From positions 4,646,501 through 4,710,500 of the forward strand of contig NZ_CP152412.1 of assembly GCF_038957035.1 (NCBI RefSeq): a stretch of 64,000 bases of DNA, written 5' to 3'. The stretch comes from Bradyrhizobium sp. B097. Its GTDB lineage: Bacteria; Pseudomonadota; Alphaproteobacteria; Rhizobiales; Xanthobacteraceae. Made by a program: the position numbers and the translations under genes. Numbering within the stretch: the stretch's first letter is position 1; each line of letters begins with the position of its first letter. The notes beneath the pieces are model-generated. The model did no database searches, was not told the DNA's origin, and was given only the letters and a program-made list of their open reading frames with translations. Below, in pieces: positions 1 to 10,288 of this stretch.

Positions 1-3188
<3,188 letters not shown>

Positions 3189-3337
3189 GTAATTTCCCCT
3201 ACGCGCTGGCCACGAATCCAGGGACTCGGAGAGGCCAGTGTGACCATAAGAATGACTGCCCTTGATCTATTCAAGCGGGAAAACGCCAAAACCGCGATTT
3301 GTGACGCAAACCGAGGGGCTTAATCGTCGATGGAACC

Positions 3338-3365
3338 AAAAGTTCCAATGCGCATTGGAACTTTT
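3338..3365. promoter_or_regulatory. 28-bp perfect palindrome between the divergent kinase genes
   Basis: Positions 3338-3351 are the exact reverse complement of 3352-3365, centred on ATGCGCAT and containing GTTCCAATGCGCATTGGAAC. Further GGAAC/GTTCC arms lie at 3332-3336, 3425-3429, 3442-3446 and 3447-3451, and the half site GCATTGGAAC recurs at 3420-3429. The position between divergent signalling genes suggests an operator for a dimeric regulator. The regulator is unknown. Confidence 0.5.
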
Positions 3366-3424
3366 TGCGCAGTAGCGTAAGCCGTTCGTATTGCTTGGGC
3401 CTGATCGGCGCATTTGATTGCATT

Positions 3425-3449
3425 GGAACATTGGCCTCGCCGGAACGTT
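3425..3449 (+). promoter_or_regulatory. EcfG (general stress response sigma) type promoter
   Basis: GGAAC at 3425-3429 is followed by exactly 16 bases and CGTT at 3446-3449. This is the consensus reported for alphaproteobacterial EcfG (ECF15) promoters. Transcription would begin near 3455-3459, just upstream of the Shine-Dalgarno AGGA (3462-3465) and ATG 3472. This arrangement also argues against the upstream in-frame TTG at 3418, which lies before the promoter. Confidence 0.6.
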
Positions 3450-3471
3450 CCCGGCGTTGGCAGGATTGGTG

Positions 3472-5427
3472 ATGGTTAAGAAATCAGACCGGCTCAAGCA
3501 GGGCATTTTCGAGAGCGAGCGCAGCTTCCGCCTGTTGGCTGGAGGGGCGATTGACTATGGGATTTGCACGCTCGCCCCCGATGGACGGGTGATCAACTGG
3601 AACAAGGGCGCCGAGCGCATCACCGGCTATCCGGCCAAGGCGATCCTCGGCAAGCACTTCTCGGTCTTCTATCCCGCAGAGGATCGTGCATCGGGCCTTC
3701 CCACCAAGGCGTTGCAGATGGCGCGGAAGGAAAAGCACGCCGTGGCCGAGGGCTGGTGCATCCGCAAGGATGGCACGCAATTCTACGCCTCTGTCGTCAT
3801 CGATCCGATCTACGAGAAGCGCAAGCTGATCGGCTATGCGATGGTCACCCGCGACGTGACCGAGCGCCAACAGGCGCGCGCGGATCTCGACGCCAGCGAA
3901 AGCCAGTTCCGCCTGCTGGTGAGCAACGTCACCGACTACGCGCTGTACATGCTGACGCCGGCCGGCATCGTCGCCAACTGGAACGCCGGCGGCGAGCGCA
4001 TCAAGGGCTATTCGCCACGCGAAATCATCGGCCAGAGCTTCGCGCGCTTCTACACGCCTGCCGACCAGGCCGCGGGCAGGCCGGCCCGCGCGCTCAAGAT
4101 CGCTGAAGAGACCGGGCACTATGAGGAGGACGGCTGGCGGGTCCGCAAGGACGGCTCGTTCTTCTGGGCCAGCGTCGTGATCGATCCGATCCGCGACAGC
4201 GACGGCAGTCTGGTCGGCTTTGCCAAGATCACGCGGGACATTTCCGAGCGGCGTGAGGCGCAGCAAAAGCTCGAACTGGTGCAGCGACAGCTGGCGGAAT
4301 CGCAGAAGATGGATGCGCTGGGCCAATTGACCGGCGGCGTCGCGCACGACTTCAACAACCTGCTGATGATCATTTCGGGCAATCTGCACCGGATCAAGCG
4401 CGAGGTGACGAGCGAGCGCGGCCAGCTTGCCCTGAGCGCGATCGAAACCGCATCCGAGCGCGCCGCATCCCTGACCAGCCAGCTGCTCACCTTCGCGCGC
4501 CGCCAGAGCGTCAACCCACAGACCATCGATGTCGCCGACAGGATCACCGCGGTGCGCGAGGTGCTGAGCAGCGCGCTCGGCGGCGCGATCAAGCTGAACT
4601 TGGAGATCCAGCCGGATATCTGGCCGATCTTCGTCGACCCGAACGAATTCGAGACCGCGCTGATCAACCTTGTCGTCAATGGGCGGGACGCGATGGCTGG
4701 TGGCGGCACACTGACGGTCTCGGCCCGAAGCGTACCCGCAACCACCGAGGTGGCCGTCAGCGTAGCCGATACCGGCGAGGGCATCCCCGAGGATGTGCTG
4801 AGCAGGGTCTTCGACCCGTTCTTCACCACCAAGTCGGTCGGCAAAGGGACCGGCCTCGGGCTGTCCCAGGTCCACGGCTTCGCCCACCAGGCCGACGGCC
4901 GGATCGAGATTGCAAGCACGCTTGGCAAGGGCACCACGGTCAGCATCTACCTCCCGCGCGGGACCGAGGCCGCAAAGGGTACGACCGCGGGCGACAGCGT
5001 GCGCGGCTCCGCAACGGTCCTGCTGATCGAGGACAATCCGGCGGTCGCCGATGCGAGCACGGGCCTGCTCGAACAGCTCGGCTACACCGTGCGCTGGGCT
5101 TCGAACGCAGAGGCTGCCTTATCGGAAATCGAGACCAACGGGGTCGACGTGGTGTTCAGCGACATCGTGATGCCCGGCAAGATGGATGGGCTGAAGCTCG
5201 CGCGCACGATCCGGGACAGGAGGCCCGAGTTGCCGATCCTGCTGACAACGGGCTACAGTGAGAGTGCACGCAACGTGCGGTCCGACTTTCCGGTCCTGCG
5301 CAAGCCGTACCGCATTCAAGACCTCAGCCGCGAACTCTCGAAGCTGACGGGGCAACGCTCCGTAAGCGTGTCGGACGATCTCCCGGCAGATGAAGATCTG
5401 CCCAGGAAGGCGAGAGCGCGGTCATAA
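3472..5427 (+). CDS. Hybrid PAS-PAS sensor histidine kinase / response regulator
   Basis: A 651-residue soluble hybrid kinase. Two PAS domains (about residues 18-130 and 145-255) share the pattern D-Y-x-x-x-x-L-x-P-x-G, N-W-N-x-G and R-K-D-G, each ending in a T-R-D-x-(T/S)-E-R linker. A HisKA helix follows with the phospho-acceptor His292 in GGVAHDFNNLL, then a HATPase domain (DTGEGIPEDV; GTGLGLSQV), then a C-terminal receiver with phospho-acceptor Asp564 in VVFSDIVMP and a late Lys in LRKPYR. No membrane segment is present, so it should sense an internal cue. ATG 3472 is chosen because AGGA lies 6 bases upstream and an EcfG-type promoter lies at 3425-3449. An in-frame TTG at 3418 would add 18 residues. 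The promoter suggests induction in the general stress response. Confidence 0.9.
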   Translation: MVKKSDRLKQGIFESERSFRLLAGGAIDYGICTLAPDGRVINWNKGAERITGYPAKAILGKHFSVFYPAEDRASGLPTKALQMARKEKHAVAEGWCIRKDGTQFYASVVIDPIYEKRKLIGYAMVTRDVTERQQARADLDASESQFRLLVSNVTDYALYMLTPAGIVANWNAGGERIKGYSPREIIGQSFARFYTPADQAAGRPARALKIAEETGHYEEDGWRVRKDGSFFWASVVIDPIRDSDGSLVGFAKITRDISERREAQQKLELVQRQLAESQKMDALGQLTGGVAHDFNNLLMIISGNLHRIKREVTSERGQLALSAIETASERAASLTSQLLTFARRQSVNPQTIDVADRITAVREVLSSALGGAIKLNLEIQPDIWPIFVDPNEFETALINLVVNGRDAMAGGGTLTVSARSVPATTEVAVSVADTGEGIPEDVLSRVFDPFFTTKSVGKGTGLGLSQVHGFAHQADGRIEIASTLGKGTTVSIYLPRGTEAAKGTTAGDSVRGSATVLLIEDNPAVADASTGLLEQLGYTVRWASNAEAALSEIETNGVDVVFSDIVMPGKMDGLKLARTIRDRRPELPILLTTGYSESARNVRSDFPVLRKPYRIQDLSRELSKLTGQRSVSVSDDLPADEDLPRKARARS

Positions 5428-5442
5428 TTTTCAAATGGAGGG

Positions 5443-5625
5443 CTAACGGTCCGCTGGCCAGGTTCGCCGCACCAATTGCACCCGTTCGATGCGACTGCAC
5501 TGCTCGCAGCGATATTGAAGGATGTCCCTGCCCTCGCTGCCCGGAGAGCTGCTCTCAAGCCGCATTGTCCTGATGCAGCTGATGCAGGAGATCAGCGTCA
5601 GCAACGGGCTGCGATCGTCATTCAT
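5443..5625 (-). CDS. 60-residue zinc-ribbon-like protein
   Basis: ATG 5625 to TAG 5443-5445 gives 60 residues with two Cys pairs, C-I-S-C and Y-R-C-E-Q-C, separated by a spacer containing PGSEGRDILQYRC. This is the layout of a four-Cys zinc ribbon. The segment resembles small rhizobial proteins with CPxC...GRDIxxYRCxxC. Function is unknown, with nucleic-acid or protein binding possible. It is tail-to-tail with the PAS kinase (15 bp between stops). The frame is open further upstream to 5868, but that extension is Arg/Ser-rich and overlaps the next gene, so ATG 5625 is preferred. No strong Shine-Dalgarno is visible. Confidence 0.55.
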   Translation of the reverse strand: MNDDRSPLLTLISCISCIRTMRLESSSPGSEGRDILQYRCEQCSRIERVQLVRRTWPADR

Positions 5626-5791
5626 CGATACCCGCGGTGGCGCGGTCGGATCGGCGATCATGGCGCTGGGCGATGCTATGGTGTTGGCTCTCACCACAAG
5701 AAAATGCCCACCTGTGGCTAGGGTTCCCGGCTCGAAACCAGATTCGGACTCGAGCCGGCGCGTGACGCGCCCTCCCGCTCGGGCGGACCGA

Positions 5792-6112
5792 TCAAACCCT
5801 CGCGTTGCTCGGGCCCGGCCTGAGCCTGCCCTTGTCCGATTTGTCGGGAGCCGGCTTGCCGGTCGCAACGGCTCGATCCGTAAAGCTTCGGCTTAGCCGC
5901 TCCCGCACCGTGGGGAGGCGCTCGCCGCCGCCGGCGGCCTTCCACCGGCCGATGAGCTCGGTCACTTCGGCGCGCATCGCCATCAGCCGATATGACGCTT
6001 CGCTGCAATCCAGATCGCGGTTGACCTGATCCCGGATCGACGCCTCGACCAGGGTCATCTCAGCCCGCAAAGTGCTGATCTTGCGACGAATTTCGTTGAT
6101 CTTGTTGTCCAT
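5792..6112 (-). CDS. SOS-box-controlled small coiled-coil protein of unknown function
   Basis: A 106-residue protein. The first 60 residues are predicted to be helical (heptad-like KINEIRRKISTLRAEMTLVE, then an R-D-Q-V-N-R-D segment with one Cys) and could form a coiled coil. The last 40 residues are basic, Pro/Gly-rich and probably disordered. I do not recognise a named family. A good sigma70-type promoter (TTGACA, 17 bp, TCTAAC) ends about 6 bases before the ATG, so the mRNA is probably leaderless. A GAAC-N7-GAAC box sits between the -35 and -10. This predicts repression by LexA and induction by DNA damage. It is divergent from the DUF3072 gene at 6174. Confidence 0.75.
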   Translation of the reverse strand: MDNKINEIRRKISTLRAEMTLVEASIRDQVNRDLDCSEASYRLMAMRAEVTELIGRWKAAGGGERLPTVRERLSRSFTDRAVATGKPAPDKSDKGRLRPGPSNARV

Positions 6113-6117
6113 GGCTT

Positions 6118-6146
6118 GTTAGAACAAAAATAGAACATATTGTCAA
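6118..6146 (-). promoter_or_regulatory. Sigma70-type promoter with near-zero leader
   Basis: On the minus strand TTGACA (6146-6141), a 17-bp spacer and TCTAAC (6123-6118) are followed by the ATG at 6112. Transcription would start within about one base of the start codon. Confidence 0.6.
6122..6136. promoter_or_regulatory. Alphaproteobacterial LexA (SOS) box, GAAC-N7-GAAC
   Basis: GAAC at 6122-6125 and GAAC at 6133-6136 are separated by exactly seven bases (AAAAATA). This is the direct-repeat LexA site described in Rhizobiales and Rhodobacter (GTTC-N7-GTTC on the other strand). It lies inside the promoter spacer of the minus-strand gene and 38 bp upstream of the plus-strand gene, so it could control both. 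Confidence 0.7.
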
Positions 6147-6173
6147 GTCACGATCCGGCAAGCGAGGTGAGCG

Positions 6174-6374
6174 ATGAGCATGGCAGCGGTGAGATTTGGC
6201 GGGGTTGCGGAGCGGCTGGGCGGGCTGATGTCGCGTGCCCAGGCGCTGCGGTTGCGGACCCTGGCCGAGGAGGCCTATCAGCCGAACCAGTACGCGCGCG
6301 ACCTGACGTCGGAGGAAGCCGAACGGCGCATCGATGCCCTCCGGGCCGAGATCGCACTGGCGGATTCCTTCTGA
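6174..6374 (+). CDS. DUF3072-like small protein
   Basis: A 66-residue protein with M-S-R-A-Q-A-L-R-L-R-T-L-A-E-E-A then DLTSEEAERRIDALRAEI. This is the DUF3072 pattern (a Q-x-x-x-L-x-x-L-x-x-E-A helix followed by a D-L-T-x-x-E-A-x-x-R-I-D-x-L helix). Function is unknown. AGGTGA at 6165-6170 sits 3 bases before ATG 6174 and 9 before the in-frame ATG 6180, so the latter is a good alternative start (64 residues). It shares a 61-bp intergenic region containing a LexA box with the divergent gene at 6112, so it may also be damage-inducible. Confidence 0.75.
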   Translation: MSMAAVRFGGVAERLGGLMSRAQALRLRTLAEEAYQPNQYARDLTSEEAERRIDALRAEIALADSF

Positions 6375-6477
6375 ACCGCCCAACCCGGACCGGGCCGGAC
6401 ACTCCCTTAAGGCTTTGATATAGCGGCGCAGCTAGGTCTGTTCTGTTATTGCTGTTTGCCTTTTGGGGGAGTCTTTC

Positions 6478-6732
6478 GTGCTGGAGCTGGAGAAGCGGTC
6501 GCCGCTTGCGTTCCCGATCACGCTGAAAGACGGGCGAACCCTCGCAACCGTTGGCGACGCGGCGGATTACCTGTCAGCATTGAACATTGATCAGCGCGAG
6601 CGCGGGTACTGGAAGACGGCGATCATGATGTTCAACAACGCCATGCGCGAACCCGGTTATCTGAGGATCGCAACGATGAACCTGCGCTCTGCGCTGGTGT
6701 ACGACCGCCTCGTCGATGACGTCGGCCACTGA
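6478..6732 (+). CDS. DUF982-like protein, copy A
   Basis: GTG 6478 is chosen because GGGGGAG (6465-6471) lies 6 bases upstream. It gives 84 residues. The core FPITLKDGRTLATVGDAADY followed by a helical half (W-K-T-A-x-M-M-F-N-N-A, then A-T-M-N-L-R-S-A-L-V) follows the DUF982 layout and parallels the convergent gene at 6893-7150: L-x-D/N-G-x-T-L-A-T-V-G-x-A, a Y/F-x-S-x-L segment and a final A-L helix. DUF982 proteins are small, common in rhizobia and uncharacterised. Confidence 0.75.
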   Translation: MLELEKRSPLAFPITLKDGRTLATVGDAADYLSALNIDQRERGYWKTAIMMFNNAMREPGYLRIATMNLRSALVYDRLVDDVGH

Positions 6733-6856
6733 TTGTGGTGTTGCCGCTACAGCCGAATCGGCGCGCCTTTCGTAAGGCCCGTCCGTTATGGCCGCAAACA
6801 AGGTAACGGCGGTACACGCGACGGCCGGGTGCGCCATGCGCTTCGGCCGCACTCTC

Positions 6857-6889
6857 GGGCCGCCGCGGAGGGCCAAGGCGGCCCATTTC
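6857..6889 (+). terminator. Rho-independent-like terminator
   Basis: GGGCCGCC (6857-6864) pairs with GGCGGCCC (6877-6884) across a 12-base loop and is followed by ATTTCTTTTC. It lies between the two convergent DUF982 genes and would end the plus-strand transcript. Confidence 0.5.
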
Positions 6890-6892
6890 TTT

Positions 6893-7150
6893 TCAAAGCA
6901 ATTTGGCGCGGACGAACAGCATCCGCAGCGCGGAGGTTGCCTGCACCGTCAGCATGGCGTTACCCGCCGCGCGCTCCAGCGCGACCAGCGCGTCGTCATG
7001 CAGCGAGCGGAACTCCATCCATTCGACGGCGCTGAGATTGCTGATGAAGCGGTAGGCCTGACCGACGGTCGCGAGCGTCACCGTCTCGCCGTTCAGCCGC
7101 ACTCTGAATGTCGCCTTCAGCGGCGTGTCGGATTTGGAAACATCAGCCAT
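6893..7150 (-). CDS. DUF982-like protein, copy B
   Basis: An 85-residue protein beginning M-A-D-V-S-K. V-R-L-N-G-E-T-V-T-L-A-T-V-G-Q-A-Y-R-F-I aligns with the gene at 6478, and the second half (DDALVALERAAGNAMLT, then ATSALRMLFVRAK) has the DUF982 A-x-x-A-F-x-x-A-like end. Function is unknown. It is convergent with its paralogue, and its start lies about 110 bp upstream of, and divergent from, the helicase. Confidence 0.75.
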   Translation of the reverse strand: MADVSKSDTPLKATFRVRLNGETVTLATVGQAYRFISNLSAVEWMEFRSLHDDALVALERAAGNAMLTVQATSALRMLFVRAKLL

Positions 7151-7262
7151 GGCGCGGTTGTGCTCCGCGGCGCGTTAATGTCAATCTAATTTCTCTGCTC
7201 CCATGGAGGTGCGCCGGCTCCACGGAATCGCAATGTCTGTTAGCGTTTCGTGGGGGTGATTC

Positions 7263-9332
7263 GTGCCTGATCTTGCCAACACAGCCTATCTCGATGCGCT
7301 CAATTCCGAGCAGCGCCGCGCCGTCGAGCACGGGGTCGGCAAGGATGGTATCGTGGGCGCCCCGTTGCTGGTGATCGCGGGCGCAGGCTCCGGCAAGACC
7401 AATACGCTCGCCCATCGCGTCGCGCATCTGATCGTCGCGGGCGCCGATCCGCGGCGCATCCTGTTGATGACCTTTTCGCGACGCGCAGCCGCCGAGATGG
7501 CCGGCCGGGTCGAACGCATCGCGCGGCGCGTGCTCGGCGATCGCGCCTCGATCATGACCGATGCGCTGAATTGGGCCGGCACGTTCCACGGCATCGGCGC
7601 GCGGCTGCTGCGGGAATTCGCCGAACGCATCGCGCTCGACCCGGCCTTCACGATCCATGACCGTGAGGACTCTGCCGACCTGATGAACCTGGTCCGCCAC
7701 GATCTCGGTTTCTCCCGCACCGAAAGCCGGTTTCCCACCAAAGGCACATGCCTTGCGATCTATTCGCGCTGCGTGAACGCGGAGATGCCGATCGAGGCCG
7801 TGCTGGGCCAGTTCTTCCCGTGGTGCTCCGGCTGGGCCAGCGAGTTGAAGCAATTGTTCGCGGCCTATGTCGAAGCCAAGCAGCGGCAGAACGTGCTCGA
7901 TTACGACGACCTGCTGCTGTACTGGGCGCAGATGGTGACGGACACTGCGCTGGCCGAGGAGATCGGCGGCCGCTTCGACCATGTGATGGTCGACGAATAT
8001 CAGGACACCAACCGCCTGCAGTCCTCCATCCTGCTCGCGCTCAAACCCGCGGGACGCGGGCTCACCGTCGTCGGCGACGACGCGCAGTCGATCTACTCGT
8101 TCCGCGCCGCCACGGTGCGCAACATCCTCGACTTCCCGGCGCAGTTCAGCCCGGCCGCCGAGATCGTCACGCTCGACCGCAACTATCGCTCGACGCAGCC
8201 GATCCTGGCGGCCGCCAATGGCGTGATCTCGCTCGCCAAGGAACGCTTCACCAAGAACCTGTGGACCGACCGGACCTCGACCCGCAAGCCGCTGCTCGTC
8301 ACGATCCGCGACGAAGCCGATCAAGCCCGTTACATCGTCGAGCAGGTGCTGGCCAACCGTGAGGAAGGCGCGCTGTTGAAGCATCAGGCGGTGCTGTTCC
8401 GTACCTCCTCGCACAGCGGTCCGCTGGAGGTCGAGCTGACCCGCCGCAACATTCCCTTCGTGAAATTCGGCGGCCTCAAATTCCTCGATGCCGCGCACGT
8501 CAAGGACATGCTGGCGCTGCTGCGCTTCACTGCCAATCCGCGCGACCGGGTTGCCGGCTTTCGCATCCTGCATCTGTTGCCCGGCGTCGGGCCGGCCTCG
8601 GCGCAGCGCGTGCTCGACCGCATGACTGAGGCCGCCGATCCGATCGCGGCACTCGTGGCGCTGCCCGCCCCACCCCGTGCCGGCGCCGACTGGCGGCTGT
8701 TCGTCGAGACGATCGAGAACCTCCGCTACTCGGAATGGCCCGTCGACATCGAACGCGCGCGCCTCTGGTACGAGCCGCATCTCGATCGGATCCACGAGGA
8801 CAGCGAGGTCCGCCGCGCCGACCTCATTCAGCTCGAGCAGATCGCCGCCGGCTATCCGTCGCGCGAACGCTTCCTCACCGAGCTCACGCTCGATCCGCCC
8901 GACGCGACCAGCGACCAGGCCGGTGTGCCGCTGCTCGACGAGGATTATTTGATCCTGTCGACCATCCACTCCGCCAAGGGGCAGGAATGGAAATCCGTCT
9001 ACGTGCTCAACGTCGTCGACGGCTGCATGCCCTCCGATCTCGGCGCCGGCACGTCGGCTGAGCTCGAGGAGGAGCGCCGCCTGCTCTATGTCGCCATGAC
9101 TCGCGCCAAGGACGATCTGCATCTGTTGGTACCGCAGCGCTTTTTCGTGCACGGCCAGGCCGCCAAGGGCGACCGCCACATGTACGCCTCGCGCACCCGC
9201 TTCATCCCGGAGCGGCTGCTGCCGACGTTCGAGCGGACCAGCTGGCCGCGCGCCGCGGCCGCGCAGGCCTCCTCCGCCAGCCGCGCACCGCCGATCGATA
9301 TCGGCGCCCGGATGCGCGGCATGTGGCGCTGA
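7263..9332 (+). CDS. UvrD/Rep-family superfamily I DNA helicase
   Basis: A 689-residue 3'-5' helicase. Motif I is VIAGAGSGKTNTLAHR (about residue 37), Ia is LLMTFSRRAAAEM, motif II is VMVDEYQDTN, motif III is VVGDDAQSIYSFR, motif IV is LDRNYRST, motif V is STIHSAKGQEW and motif VI is YVAMTRAKDDL. The Q-motif LNSEQRRAV opens the protein. It is slightly shorter than UvrD and has a Pro/Ala-rich C-terminus. The GTG start follows a GGGGGTGA Shine-Dalgarno. A repair or replication-restart role is inferred. No LexA box was found upstream. It is a PcrA/UvrD paralogue rather than clearly UvrD itself, so no symbol is given. Confidence 0.93.
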   Translation: MPDLANTAYLDALNSEQRRAVEHGVGKDGIVGAPLLVIAGAGSGKTNTLAHRVAHLIVAGADPRRILLMTFSRRAAAEMAGRVERIARRVLGDRASIMTDALNWAGTFHGIGARLLREFAERIALDPAFTIHDREDSADLMNLVRHDLGFSRTESRFPTKGTCLAIYSRCVNAEMPIEAVLGQFFPWCSGWASELKQLFAAYVEAKQRQNVLDYDDLLLYWAQMVTDTALAEEIGGRFDHVMVDEYQDTNRLQSSILLALKPAGRGLTVVGDDAQSIYSFRAATVRNILDFPAQFSPAAEIVTLDRNYRSTQPILAAANGVISLAKERFTKNLWTDRTSTRKPLLVTIRDEADQARYIVEQVLANREEGALLKHQAVLFRTSSHSGPLEVELTRRNIPFVKFGGLKFLDAAHVKDMLALLRFTANPRDRVAGFRILHLLPGVGPASAQRVLDRMTEAADPIAALVALPAPPRAGADWRLFVETIENLRYSEWPVDIERARLWYEPHLDRIHEDSEVRRADLIQLEQIAAGYPSRERFLTELTLDPPDATSDQAGVPLLDEDYLILSTIHSAKGQEWKSVYVLNVVDGCMPSDLGAGTSAELEEERRLLYVAMTRAKDDLHLLVPQRFFVHGQAAKGDRHMYASRTRFIPERLLPTFERTSWPRAAAAQASSASRAPPIDIGARMRGMWR

Positions 9333-9360
9333 CCCGGTTCAAAAGGATTTCACGCGGGCG

Positions 9361-9385
9361 GGAACGAAGCCGCCGGTCCGGCGTT
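9361..9385 (+). promoter_or_regulatory. Possible EcfG-type promoter (weak context)
   Basis: GGAAC 9361-9365, 16 bases, CGTT 9382-9385. No plus-strand gene follows before the converging cyclase gene, but a hairpin with six T ends at 9461. About one chance match to this motif is expected in 64 kb, so this is tentative. Confidence 0.2.
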
Positions 9386-9419
9386 GAGGCGACGTTCGTA
9401 ATCGGCAAACGACCATCCC

Positions 9420-9461
9420 GACGGCTTCGGCGCGCAATGGCACGCTGGAGCCGTCTTTTTT
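9420..9461 (+). terminator. Probable Rho-independent terminator after the helicase
   Basis: GACGGCT (9420-9426) pairs with AGCCGTC (9449-9455) and is followed directly by TTTTTT (9456-9461). The loop of 22 bases is long and may itself fold. Confidence 0.4.
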
Positions 9462-9474
9462 GCGCCGCGTCAAT

Positions 9475-10206
9475 TCAGGCAGAAAACAGCGTCACCGGCT
9501 GGTCGAAGCCCTTCAGCGTATAGTCGGAACCGGCCGCGGTGATCATGTCGCGGGTTCGGTCGCGCACGGCCGTCGTGACCAGGATCTCGCCGGATTTTGC
9601 CATCGCCTGGGCGCGTGCCGCGCGATTGACCACCGTGCCGACCGCCGTCAGGTCGCGATGGGTCTGCCCAAATTCTCCGAAATTGGTGTCACCGCTGTCC
9701 ATCCCGATCCCGATGCCGAGCTCGATATCGCCGGCGCCGATCGTCCGCACCAGGGCGTCGTGCCTTTCCTGGAAACGGCGCTGGATGTCGCGCGCTGCCA
9801 GCAAGGCCTGCACGGCATGGTCCTCCCGCCGCACCGGAAAATTGAAGATCGCGAACACGGCATCGCCGATCGTCTTGTTGAGAATGCCGTCATAGCGCCA
9901 GATCGCGGCGGCGCAGTCGTCGTAGAACGCATCGAGCAGCGATGTCAGCCCGTCCTGCGCGATGGTCTGCGTCAACGTGGTGTAACCGCGCAAATCGGCG
10001 AACAGGATGGTGGCGTCGATGGTCACGGCGCGTGCCTTCATGATCTTCGAGAAGGCCATCTCGCAGATCGTGCAGGTGTTCGGATTCATACGGCTCGGCC
10101 GGACACCGAACAGGCGGAACGGCGCCGATAACGGGCCGCGCAGCGGGATCGGCATATGCAGGTTTTGCCAGCAGCCGAGGCAGATCGTTGCGGGTTCCGG
10201 AGTCAT
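9475..10206 (-). CDS. Class III adenylate/guanylate cyclase with N-terminal CxxC pairs
   Basis: A 243-residue soluble protein. The catalytic domain (about residues 62-240) shows metal-binding Asp in ILFADLRGYT, KTIGDAVFAIF with the second metal Asp, G-I-G-M-D-S-G-D and the transition-state Asn/Arg in VGTVVNRAARAQ, so it should be active in making cAMP or cGMP from the NTP. The first 50 residues contain C9-x-x-C12 and C45-x-x-C48, a possible metal-binding or redox module in place of the usual membrane domain. The following gene in the same direction encodes a PilZ protein and starts 333 bp further along the + coordinate, so the two may be co-oriented parts of a signalling locus. Confidence 0.9.
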   Translation of the reverse strand: MTPEPATICLGCWQNLHMPIPLRGPLSAPFRLFGVRPSRMNPNTCTICEMAFSKIMKARAVTIDATILFADLRGYTTLTQTIAQDGLTSLLDAFYDDCAAAIWRYDGILNKTIGDAVFAIFNFPVRREDHAVQALLAARDIQRRFQERHDALVRTIGAGDIELGIGIGMDSGDTNFGEFGQTHRDLTAVGTVVNRAARAQAMAKSGEILVTTAVRDRTRDMITAAGSDYTLKGFDQPVTLFSA

Positions 10207-10288
10207 CGGCGTGTCACCTGCTGTTCCAGCAACGAAACCACCCCACCCTGGCTCGGTCGGTCATGGCGTCCCCACGAGATTGCCGCGC

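Noticed and set aside
3356..3371. Sigma54-like TGGAAC...GCGC element
   Set aside because: The -12 element reads GCGC rather than TTGC, and the GGAAC is better explained by the palindrome.
5522..5896. Plus-strand open frame across the zinc-ribbon and coiled-coil genes
   Set aside because: It overlaps two minus-strand genes that have better support, and it lacks recognisable motifs.
7143..9179. Long minus-strand open frame opposite the helicase
   Set aside because: All seven helicase motifs are in the plus frame; the minus frame is a GC-driven shadow.
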